Shown here piece by piece: positions 11,500-21,511 of a DNA stretch of 64,000 nt. Each line of letters opens with the position of its first letter. The stretch's first letter is position 1. Under the pieces are notes generated by a model that did not search any database, was not told the DNA's origin, and saw only the letters and a list, made by a program, of their open reading frames with translations. This DNA is from Madurella fahalii (lineage: Eukaryota; Ascomycota; Sordariomycetes; Sordariales). Position numbers and translations under genes: made by a program. The DNA lies in contig CM056878.1 of the NCBI GenBank assembly GCA_029876055.1, positions 3,968,001 to 4,032,000 of the forward strand, written 5' to 3'.

Positions 11500-13736
11500 T
11501 TACCAAGTAAACGAGTCAATCTCCAGCTCAAACACAACCTTGCCCCTCTTTCCAGCGGCTACAACAGCAGCCCTAACATCATCGCAAAGACTCCCCGGCC
11601 CGCAGACAAGCACGCCGACACGCGACCACCCAGCCATTTCTTCCTCAGCGATGAGGTCGTCAACATTGAAACGCGACCCAACCCTGACCTCCTTCGTTGC
11701 GACTCCTCCCAAATCCACCGCGTCAGCCAATCCGCGGTCTGCCTCTTTAACGCTCCACGCCAACTTTGCGTTGTGATGGCTGTATGCCCACGGCAGAGCT
11801 CCCGAGATCCCGATACCGCCGGCAATAATAAGAATCCTATCGCATCGCAAGAGTTCCGTCGTGGAAGTGCTCGGGTACGGCCCATCCAAAAAGGTGAGCA
11901 GCCGGGTATTCGACTGTAGGTAGCTCGTTATCCCCGAGGACTTGCTGACAAGCAACGTGATGCCCGCCGTCGTGGATTCAACAGAATCAGACGTTGAAAT
12001 TTGTGTGGTCGGGAGCTGCTTCTCGTTGTCTGCAAGCGTGTTGCTGCCGACATCCGATCCCGATCTGCTTGGCCCTTGCTGCTGCTGTTGCTGCAGCAGA
12101 CACGTCGGAACGATCGAAAACGGGTGGTTTTCCCAGGGTGTCCACGGCCGCAGCGTCGGGAAATAAACAAATACGTGCCGCGCCGGACCCGTGGCCCAGC
12201 GCACACCGGGGATATCGACACGGACGTGGCGGGTGCCTACTACCTCGGCCACCGTGGCCCTCTTGGGACCCCATCTGATCACTCGAAAGACCCGGGCGAG
12301 CCGGTCAAAAACCCACACGGCCGCCGCAAAGTAGAACCAAATCTCGTACCCGTACGTGTTTTTAGCCGCCACCGTCATCCCGAGGTACTCATACCACCCG
12401 ATGAGATGGTACCAGCTCGCAACGAGCACTAGCACGGTAAGCACAACGTGTGTGATCAGAAATAGCTCGTACTGCGCGCCGCGGACGTAGAGACCGCTTC
12501 CGACGGTCAGGACAACAACCAAGACGGTGCCGACGATGCCCCAGTACCACCAGGGCGTCGTCTCGTAGAAGCGGTAAATCTGAAACGCGGCGATCGAGTG
12601 GACCACGACGTGCACCATGAACAGCCGCGCGACCCAGCGGTGCAGCAAGAGGTACGTCGAGTACGACCAGCCGGTCAGGTAGAGGAGGATATTGTTGCGC
12701 GACGAGAAGAGCAAGAGCACGGGGAGCAGCATAAATGAAAAGGCTCCCGTGCGGATGGTGATGTGGTTGAGGATCTCCTTATACTGTGTGATGTAAAAGG
12801 CGTTTGGGATCCAGGACTGGTAAGCGACTGCCGAGAGAATTATGTTGAGAATGAAAAAAATGACGATATACAGCGTCTGGCCGAGGGTTGGGACGTTGCC
12901 AAGCTGGAACGGGAGGGGCCGAGTGTGGTAGGTTCCGATAGTGGAGGGGTAAATGAGATACGGTTTGATCTACCCCGAGTGTCAGTGAGATTTGTAAAGG
13001 AGATTTTGAGTGCTGTTATTCATCTCTGGCGTGTGGCGTCCTCTTACCTTGTCTGAGAGAGTCCCGACAAAAGGCAGCCACCGCACCGCCCATGTAAGGA
13101 AAATCGGGATGCCAAGTGCAATGACGAGCAGGGTAATGCTGTTAATACGGTCAGTGATTGCACGTAGCAGTTCTCAACGCAAACTGAGGCAGGTTACCTG
13201 AATTCAGACTCGGTCACCTGTTCGTGGGCCAAGCTGACCATGCCATTCACAGCGGCCAGATACGCCACCTCGGGAAGAAGCGAGGTCTCATTGAGCCAGA
13301 TGTCGTCGACCGCCAACTGATTCCTCGGCGGCTTCGGATCGACATTGTCCAGCGCGACCGTGTAGCTCCACTTGGGCGGCGGCAGCGTCTTGGGCCGAGT
13401 GGCAGTCGTGGCAGCCATTTGCCAGTACGCCTCGAGCTCTGCAATTTTTGTATCGGGTGGGCACCTAGAATGGACGCACCACGCCGCTGAGGTCAGGAAT
13501 GCCGGGTCCGAGCCATAGCAGCTCGGCGATGTCGACGGGGCCGCGTAGTCAAAGGGCTTCTCGGCTAGTTCCAGGTCGGTGCAGTTGAGCCGGTAGGGCC
13601 TGAAGGCCTGGAGGCACGCTTGCGCGCAGATGGGATCAAAAGGGTAGTTGCCGTAGCCGGGGAGGAGAACGTCTTGCGCAAATGCGGGGAAACATGTTAG
13701 TAGCGCGAGGAAAAACCGAGCGGGAACGACTTTCAT
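11500..13736 (-). CDS. FRE-type ferric/cupric reductase, secreted N-terminus, multi-pass membrane
   Basis: The enzyme reduces extracellular ferric iron using cytosolic NADPH, passing electrons through FAD and membrane hemes. Three exons (13736-13198, 13138-13048, 12969-11500) encode 699 residues; introns are 59 and 78 nt. The start gives a signal peptide (MKVVPARFFLALLTCFPAFA) and a Cys-rich extracellular part. Exons 2-3 hold several membrane helices, including LLLHRWVARLFMVHVVVH with the heme-ligand histidines. The FAD-binding motif is ENHPFSIVP, the NADPH-binding glycine motif is AGGIGISGALPW and the C-terminal nucleotide motif is VCGPGSLCDDV. No break is visible, so it is probably functional. 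Its 3' end abuts the recombinase relic, convergent with it; ferric reductases are frequent Starship passengers. Substrate metal cannot be told from the sequence. Confidence 0.9.
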
Positions 13737-15860
13737 CGTGCTAGTTTCAGTGCCGAAGGTACTGCGGGCTGCGTTTTGACTGTATAAAGCAATCGAGGAT
13801 GCCACTTGAAGAGAACTGGACTTGGGTTGGGCGAGCAATGTTGAAGAAGACAAGACAAAAGATGGGAGTGAGGCGACAGCCAGGAGCGCCCTGCGTATTT
13901 GACTGCAGCGGTCCCCGCGTTTCCCGGTTCCCCACGATGGCGAGCTCCGACGTATGGGGAGTAGAAGGAAAGTACCCAGCATTGTGGCTTGCCTATATTG
14001 CCTATCTGTGGGAGTGTGGTTGTACATGCAGCCGGCACTTCTCCGGGTTCCCCACAAGATGATATCCATTGGTGTAAGCACTTGGCGTTTGCAGTTCGAG
14101 AATTGTGGCGGCGGCAGTCGATTCCGAATTTGGTCGGTCCCAAGCCAAGCCACTGCAGGGCCGGTATCGAGGAGGCCAGGGAACGGCCACACAGGAGTTC
14201 GGTGCAGCTATCAGGTGAGGGTCAACATGACGCTGAAGCAGATTTTCGTCACGCCTCGGTCGGTCCTATGGTAGTCGGTAAAGGGGTCTACTACTCGGGG
14301 TATCAGTGTCTTGTAGGTACCGTGGCTGTTTCTCGATGGGGATAGGCTGAAGGACCTGTTTTCTGGCGGAGTTTGAGCGTTGAACGGCATCACACGTTAC
14401 CAGGATTATCTGCCTCGGTGAGCACTTTGCCAACCTCGGCTCGGAGATCAGACGCGACACCTAGATAATCTCGTTAGAACTACTTTGCGCTTATTCCAAC
14501 GTAGCAGTCGTCCTATGACGCAAAAGATTCAATACCCAGATCCAAAGGCGACCAAATAAAGCTATTGCCGACCTACGGCATCTACGGTTTGGTGTAAGGA
14601 AACCACTTGGCACACCCACACACACCCACATGCCCACACATGGCGCTGCGAGGACAAGCGCACAAGCGCCGGACCGCCACCACCACTCACAGGGACGCAC
14701 CCCTTGCATGTGAACCACCCTGTATATAGACCACGGCCCTCGCCCACCTCTTGGCTCAGGCCAGGTTAAAGTCTTACACCTTTACCAAATTCTTGCTCGT
14801 TCTTCTGCTGTCACCATTGTGACCACCTTGATCCGGCGCACCTGCCTCTCCTCACACTCGGTCACCCAGAACCACAAGCACTGGAGCACCTAGTCCAGTA
14901 TACCCAAGGCGTACGGATCAAAGGACCCAGTACTGTCGAATGGGAGGCATATGGAATGTCCAATGCAAAAGTTCAGATTCGCCGGCAACCCAGAGAGCGT
15001 AACGCAGGACTTGCCTTACGGCTTGCCATAGACCTCTTCAACTATAATGAAGGGCATAACAGCTATCAATATCTACTATTGATAATCGATCGATAGCCTG
15101 GCTTAGTATGTGTCAGATGTAAGTAATCCGGCCCAGAATCTTGAACACAGGGCCGTTGGCCAGAAATGGAGGTTTTCCGTGGATCATGTGAATTTTCCGT
15201 TCTGTTCTTGCCTGGGTGTCAGCGGTCCCCGTTATGTATACAGATCCTGGCATCATTTCCAGAAGACATCTTTAGTCGAGGCACCAAACCTGGGCCACGC
15301 GGCAGTGTAGGCCAGGCTTACCCATGGCTCCGTCCTGATGCAGGGCAGCTCAGGGCCACACACAAACATGAAAATCGCTAGGGGCAACTTTTGCGTAAAA
15401 CATAGAGCTGTTGTAGCCTCCCTGGACACGAGAGGCAGCCTTATTGCGCGTGCCTTTGCGTGAGCGCCTTGGAGATTTTAAGCTTCATTGCCCCCGACGC
15501 TTGAAATTGTGACTAAAGTTTGACAACGTCATAGTAGCGCCGGCAATGCCACATTAGCAAGCAATTTAGCTGCAGCCGCTTAGTGCCAATGTAACATTCT
15601 CGAGGTCGGCGTTCGCGTGAAGCTTTCTCTTTTACATAGTTGGTTTGACCCGGGTAGCCTGGTCAAACCTTCCGCTATGTATTGAGTTTTCGTCTTCGTG
15701 GAGATAGGGTCCGGGAGTTGAAGTATGGGGATCGACAACTGTCTAACTATGACAAGAGCATGGAAGTGTGTAAGCACTATAATTGCCGGGAACTTCACCT
15801 AGGTAGGTAATTACAGGAAGTAGGAAGTGCCCAATTCCAATCCTCCATGACGAACGCTCT
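13737..15860. other. Intergenic region upstream of the ferric reductase
   Basis: I find no supported gene. The open frames are short and overlap in several phases. A CA-rich simple stretch (CACACCCACACACACCC) lies at about 14610-14640. The first kilobase would contain the ferric reductase promoter. Confidence 0.4.
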
Positions 15861-16342
15861 TCACATCCCCACCAACTGATGCACGGCACCAACATTGCCC
15901 TCTGTGTCCTCAAAATACCGATAAAAGCCAGATTCCCCTTCTTTAATCGGCTCCATGCTTCCAATCATCTTTCCGCCAGCATGCTCAATGACCTTGGCGG
16001 TCTCAGCGAGATCTTCAACCAACCAGTAGATACAAACGCCACCATGGCCTGCTGCCGGGGTGCCCGTGTTGGAGGTTTCGGGCTTGTGCTGGATACCGCC
16101 ATGGAGGGCGACACCAGCAGACGTAAAGCTGAACAGACGCGTCTTTGGGCCGTCGGACTGGTTGGCAGGGGGATCGTGGAAACTCCAGTTGAAGACGGCT
16201 GCGTAGAACTTTTCCGCTGTTGGAAAGACGGTTAGCCGATCGACCTAAAGAGGGAGGGAGAGAGCGTGCCTCGGGAGACGTCGTTGGCCGAGATGCCCAG
16301 CCAGACCGGGGCGCCAAACCCGGGGGGTTTCCAGTCAGCCAT
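15861..16342 (-). CDS. Glyoxalase/bleomycin-resistance (VOC) fold protein with a GC-AG intron
   Basis: This is a small vicinal-oxygen-chelate protein of 142 residues, related to bacterial and fungal glyoxalase-like proteins. Exon 1 (16342-16270) encodes MADWKPPGFGAPVWLGISAN followed by DVSR. Exon 2 (16216-15861) continues AEKFYAAVFNWSF, the usual 'D-xRAxxFYxxVFGW' start of the VOC module. Later features are GGVCIYWLVEDLAET with KVIEHAGGK, and finally GFYRYFEDTEGNVGAVHQL, the C-terminal beta strand with the conserved D-x-x-GN. Family continuity demands a splice between CGAG and CGGAA. The only fitting donor is GC (CGAG|GCACGC), giving a 53-nt GC-AG intron. Metal-binding residues cannot be assigned with certainty, so activity is unknown. 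Confidence 0.85.
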
Positions 16343-16660
16343 TGCCTTGGGACGGAAGAGGTGTACGTCACTGGAGATGAATAAATGGGAAGCCCGAGAA
16401 GGTGAAAGGTTCACGTGATGGCTGAAAAGACTAGAGATCTCGGGAAGCACAACAGTCGGAGATGCGCACCTTTTATCTAAAGACAAAGTCGACCATAGTC
16501 TTTTGGCCTTTCGGTCTTTAGCGCGGAGCTCCGAGTTGTCCGCCCCTCGACGGAGCCCAAGATGACCCGTCTAATCGTGGATCTCCTTGCATGATGCCAT
16601 GCTTGACGCGGTTAGATTGACGACCTGGCGAATCAACGCGCTCGATCACAGCATAATGGC
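16343..16660. other. Upstream flank of the glyoxalase-like gene
   Basis: This short interval would contain the promoter of the VOC protein and perhaps the unrecognisable N-terminal part of the GFA relic. No motif could be assigned. Confidence 0.35.
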
Positions 16661-17600
16661 GTGCCAATGCGTCGCGTCCAAGACACGAACGCACGTGAAC
16701 AGACCCATGCTGCTGCAGCCGGGGTAGCCACCGCCGACATCTCCTGTCCGACCTGTCCAACCTGTCCGACCTGCTCGACCCCTCTCTTCTTTCGCGGTAC
16801 CGACCCTGGTGATCCGCCCGAAGTCATCACAGGTGCCCTCACCAACACACCACCCAACCTAATCACGTACAAGTCTCACATGTTTGTCGCTGATACCCTT
16901 GATAGCGGGGCCACCATCTAGTTTACACTGAATAACCAGACCAATGAATACATCCCGTGGTGGTCTCTACGCAAGAAGACAAGCGAACTCCTTGCTGCGT
17001 CATGACCAACGACCTCTCCACCCAAATCCCAAATGCCTTATTTCCTAATCACTTACACCTCTAAAATGCCTTGCGGCGGCATCAACTTCCTCCTCCGGGC
17101 TGCCGTTCCCGGCACATCGGACCTCCCGTTCTATGTTGACCCCAAAACGCATCGCTACCTAGCCACAACCGACGCCTGCACTTCCTGCTGGTTGTCGTTC
17201 GGCACCGACATCTCCTTCTGGACTTACGCCGCGCTCGACCACGTCCTCTCTGCGTCTGACGACCACCAGCAGCAGGAGCACTTACCCCCTAACGCTGAAG
17301 CCCTGTACAAGGCTGTTATCAACAATACAGATTCCACGGCTAGACACGCTAGACCTGTACCGCAGCTCGGAGGACGTGGACCGGTACTCTGCGGGCGGTG
17401 TGCGGCGGTGGTGGTTTTATGCCGTGGGGAACAGGGTGGACATGGTGGATGTGGCGGTGGGTTTTCTGAGGCATCAAGACGGGGCCAGGGCCGGGGGGTT
17501 GTTGAGGTGGGATTATGGGCGGATAGGATGGGAGGAGGATGTTAAAGGAGGTTGGAAGCAGGGGTTGGTTTGGGGGGCTAAGAACGATGTGGAGAGATAG
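16661..17600 (+). pseudogene. GFA/CENP-V-type zinc domain protein (DUF636), decayed
   Basis: Recognisable blocks of a fungal two-domain GFA protein lie in order: TCSTPLFFRGT, ITGALTNT and FVADTLDSGATI (first domain end), then CGGINFLLRA, FYVDPKTHRYLATTDACTSC (second domain), YRSSEDVDRY and FYAVGNRVDMVDVAVG (C-terminus). The frame is broken. After GATI there is TAG (16919-16921) where the family has Trp, and a TGA follows near 17000. Near 17390 the CGRC zinc motif sits in a different frame from both flanks, which suggests one base lost and one gained about 25 bp apart. The N-terminal zinc motifs are not found. TGG-to-TAG is a C:G-to-T:A change, as RIP would cause. The family is assigned from motifs; the gene is dead as read. 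Confidence 0.65.
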
Positions 17601-17871
17601 AGGGTTGAGAGTGAGGTGGAGAAGTGTTGGAGGAGGGTAGTGAGGGAGGAGGCTGAGATGAAGGATAAAACTGCTGAAGAGGGGGATAAGGATAACGAAT
17701 AGGGGCAGATGTTCTGGTGAGCGTGTTTCCTGGATAACATCTGTCGACTCGCCGCTCGGTTGATAAATCATTCGCTGTATCTTTCTTATGACATCAGGCA
17801 TAGGCTAAGCTGAGGTATCGTCTATTTGACCGCAACCATACTGAACCCAAGTATCTACAGTACCAAGTTTA

Positions 17872-18540
17872 TCATTCTTCCTCCACCAACTCCATCCTCA
17901 TCAACATCCCCTCCCACTTCCCCCCCTCCTTCTTTTCCACCACAAACTTCCCAACCTTGACAAAACCCTGCTCTTCATAATACCTCACCAACTTCCCTCC
18001 ATTCCCCGCCCAACAATCCAAATACACAACCTTCTTCCCCCTGTCCCTCGCGTAGTCAACTGCAAACCGAAGCATCTCGGCCCCAACCCCCTTCCTCCTC
18101 TCCTCTCCCGCCCCAAAATCCGTCACAAGGGCCTTAACAAACAGGTACGGCAACCACCTTTTCTCATCCTCCTTCGCCACGTCCGAGTCTACAACATAGT
18201 CAGACATCCCTTCTTCGCGCACGGCGAGCATGCCCACCGGCACTTTTTCCTTGCCATTCCCATCATCACCAGGTTCAGACTCGGATTCGGCTTCAGCAAT
18301 AAAGGTCCGTATGGCGCCATGCTCAAGATCGGCTTTGCCCGTGAGACGGTACCGCTCCGAAACTTCGAGCAGTTTAAGTTGGTTTGGGAGAAAGTCCTCT
18401 CTGTTGCTGAAGGGCGTTGTGCCCCATTGGTCGACGCTGCCGATGGCGGCGAGACGGGGGAGGGCGGAGTCGAGGGCTGAAGTTATGAATTGGGCTTCCT
18501 CAAGCGTGGGTTTCGCGGGGCGGATGTGGAATTTGGGCAT
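17872..18540 (-). CDS. GNAT-family N-acetyltransferase, single exon
   Basis: An uninterrupted frame of 222 residues starts MPKFHIRPAKPTLEEAQFIT and ends ELVEEE. The C-terminal half has the GNAT pattern: LFVKALVTDF (beta4), GAGEERRKGVGAEML (motif A with the R-x-x-G-x-G/A acetyl-CoA loop), DYARDRGKKVVYLDCWAGN, then LVRYYEEQGFVKVG. An acidic insert at about residues 83-100 (ESESEPGDDGNGKEK) lies between early strands and is likely a flexible loop. The family is common in ascomycete genomes; substrates are unknown. No intron is needed. The adjacent GFA gene is dead while this one looks intact. Confidence 0.85.
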   Translation of the reverse strand: MPKFHIRPAKPTLEEAQFITSALDSALPRLAAIGSVDQWGTTPFSNREDFLPNQLKLLEVSERYRLTGKADLEHGAIRTFIAEAESESEPGDDGNGKEKVPVGMLAVREEGMSDYVVDSDVAKEDEKRWLPYLFVKALVTDFGAGEERRKGVGAEMLRFAVDYARDRGKKVVYLDCWAGNGGKLVRYYEEQGFVKVGKFVVEKKEGGKWEGMLMRMELVEEE

Positions 18541-21511
18541 TGTTTCTTACTTGTTTTTGTTGAGCTTTGTTTTTCTTGGAGCTGAGTGATGGCTATTGGA
18601 GGATTCGAATGACGATGCTGGTGGGAGATCCTAGTGGCTCGGTTAGGAGAGGTTTGATGTTTACCTAATTATATGGTGCAGGCCGATGACACCATGTGAC
18701 TTTACCTCGTCAGCGAGCCGCGTAGGCTGTCGGGCACTAAAGATGAGGGGTAATCAGCAGCAGTGGATCACTCTTCCTGTTTTGGCAGGTGATAACATAA
18801 GGTAACCATCATGAGGCTTTGTCTGGAATTCCCCTTGTCGTCCCGATGGATAATAGAGCATGGCATAGTTTTCTCTGAGCAATGACAACAGCAACAACGT
18901 GTGAAGAGTGCACATGTGAACATAGCCAATCACCGGTACTACTTTACCATAAAAAGTCCTAACTCTCCGGCCTCAGAGTTTTAATCAGACTCACAAGCTT
19001 GTCAGGCCGGCAGCACTACCCATACCCGCATCACCGGCAGCCATCAGTGTGACATAACCTACAAACACTTTCAAGAGGGCTTTCCTTAATATAACGTATA
19101 GTGCCTAGTCATGAGGCTGGAATCTTCCGACTACTGTCTCCGCCATTGGCACATACTAAGCTGGTAATAATCGAAGATTTTGCATTGGAACCTTGCACTT
19201 TGTTTCGTGGTTGCATGCATGTGGCGAGCTGAAATTTTTCAGCAAGCCGCAGTTGAGGGGTGTTCGAATGTATAGCGGAGTTATTGGCTACGAAATGAAG
19301 CCTAGACGAGTCTAGCTACAAGCGTTGACGTCAGAAAGCGATGGAGATCCTGAGGAAGGGGAGGGAAAGAGGAGGATGTTGTGAGCGGGACGGATGGGAT
19401 GGTTGGAAATGCGCTGGGTCATGGGGCCTCAGGTATGTGTTTTGACACTGTCGAGGCTTCATGCATGGCTGAGCTGCGGCAGTTGAATCTCTTCAGCAGC
19501 GAGGGGCATGTCGCTACGTTGACCACCTGAGTTTCTATGAACCGGGGCTGCGGTTCGGGGGTTAGTAAGGGGCTTTTCTGTACCTGAGTGAGTAGATAAT
19601 GTGGTTTCATATGACGAAGGTAATGGAGAGATCCTTTTCTCACACGCTATCGTTGCAGCCTCTCCAAAGCCAAAATAAACCGTAATTTACGCGTCTCCAC
19701 AACATCCACAACCACCAAACGGCCGATTAACTCAGTGCTAGAGAGTCGCACTAGTAATATAAGTATCCCTCGGCAACATTGGTCTATGCGGAGGTCGAGA
19801 GCTCTACTCTCTCATCGGCCAGCATTTTTGCCATTTCTATGGATGATAATCCTGCCGGGTAACGTACCCGCCACCGGACCTTTCTCTCCGGGATCGCAAG
19901 GCATTCAGTTCGACCAAATTCTCGGAACTTGAGCGGAATGGTCGCAACGGCCTGTCTCTCGAGCCGAAACTTTGGGCCAGACCTAAACCACCCGCCAACG
20001 TTGTCCTCACCCGGCGACCAAGTGATTCATTCGACTGGTAACGGGTGGGATTGGGAACGTGATTGTTGCCACTGAAGGAAAGTCAGTGGTTGTAGGAACA
20101 AGCGCCCTCGGCGGCTGCCTAGTTATGCTTGTCGTCTTCGACGTTACGGTCACCACCCAATGGTGTACAGGGAGAGTAAGCCAGAATCGGGGAAGAGAAA
20201 CTCGTACTGGTCTTCCAGGTGTAGAGACTTGCAGAGAGAGTCTCCGCTGTTAGTCAGAAGCCAAATGTTAGCCGGATAAGCAGGGCCTAGCATCAAACTT
20301 GCTTAACTATCGAGGGATATGTAGAAAGAGGGGCGTTTGTGAGATAATTATATGTAAAAATGGGCTTATACTAGTATATTGAGAAGTCTGGCCCCTTCGC
20401 TAAGCTGATAACTATATTATTATTCTTCCTACACTGCTTTACCCAAAAATATGGTGTGCCGGACCCTCTACCGCTATATATATAGGAAAACCGTACCCAA
20501 TATGCCGGGTGAAAAACCTATATCAACAAAGTTACTCTTTCTTACTATCCGTCCGCGAGTTAATAGAATAGATAAAATCGCTTGCAACACGTTACTCTCA
20601 GAATATACCTGGTTAGGGAGGAGTTCGGGATTTGACTGGAAAAGGACGGGAAGAAGCGGATACTGTTTAGTGAGATTAGATACAAGACGACTTCTATATC
20701 TCCAACTCTATCTAGGGAGGGGTTGGGAAGGAGAAGTTTTTCCGTAAAACAGGTGCTTTACAATAGTAATAGAACGTTGTAAATAAAGAAGCTTTATATA
20801 CATCCGGTTGTTCTTTACTATATCTATTCCTCAGACCTCTTTTTCCTTCCTTCCTTGAACTGTTGCTGTTTACTTAAAAACATGACTTATATCGCACATT
20901 GGTATCGCTTTGCTCTACCCGACCTGCCTATCGCCGCGAATGATTTCGTTAACGTCGGTAATGCATCGTAGTCCGTAACCTCGAGGGTGTATCTTTGACT
21001 TTCTAAATTCATTTTCTTTCCTCAGATCTTAATACATACCGAACGGGTGTTTGCCATACCTAAAAAGCTCTCTACTGCTCAGTCTGTCTGGAAATCCAGG
21101 CATCATTTGAACCCGTCTACTGTAATCGGCATCATCCGGTTTTCTCTGCAGCTGGTGTTTAGACGATCGTAGCGATCGGATGCCTACAGAAAACGCAGCT
21201 GGTAGACTATCACGAAATGCTGTTCTCCTTCAATCAGCTGTTTGTCGCAGATGCAGCATGGCGGCCGTTGTAATTGGTCGTCCGGCAGCCACAGAGACTC
21301 TGCAACCCCTCTCTTGGTGGCCGGCTTGAATACGCCACGGGAGCCCAACTTCTCGGGCACCATTCATACTGTCCCTCCAACAATCCGCCACGAAAAGGTT
21401 TCCATCTCCGATTCTCCATCGGTCGGCTGCCGGGCATTGCACCGTTGACCTAAACCCACCCCACTACCACCTGCCCGATGTTTCGTCCTCCTGTACGCCC
21501 AGCGGCTAAAG
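18541..21511. other. Long intergenic region, partly AT-rich
   Basis: There is no recognisable gene over about 3 kb. The segment 20260-20860 is clearly AT-rich with TATATATA-like runs and may be RIP-mutated repeat DNA. A reading frame at 20451-20747 lies in it but matches nothing I know. The last few hundred bases would be the promoter of the NLR gene. Confidence 0.4.

Noticed and set aside
11994..12432. Several plus-strand ORFs
   Set aside because: They are antisense shadows of the ferric reductase exon, open only because of its GC-rich third positions.
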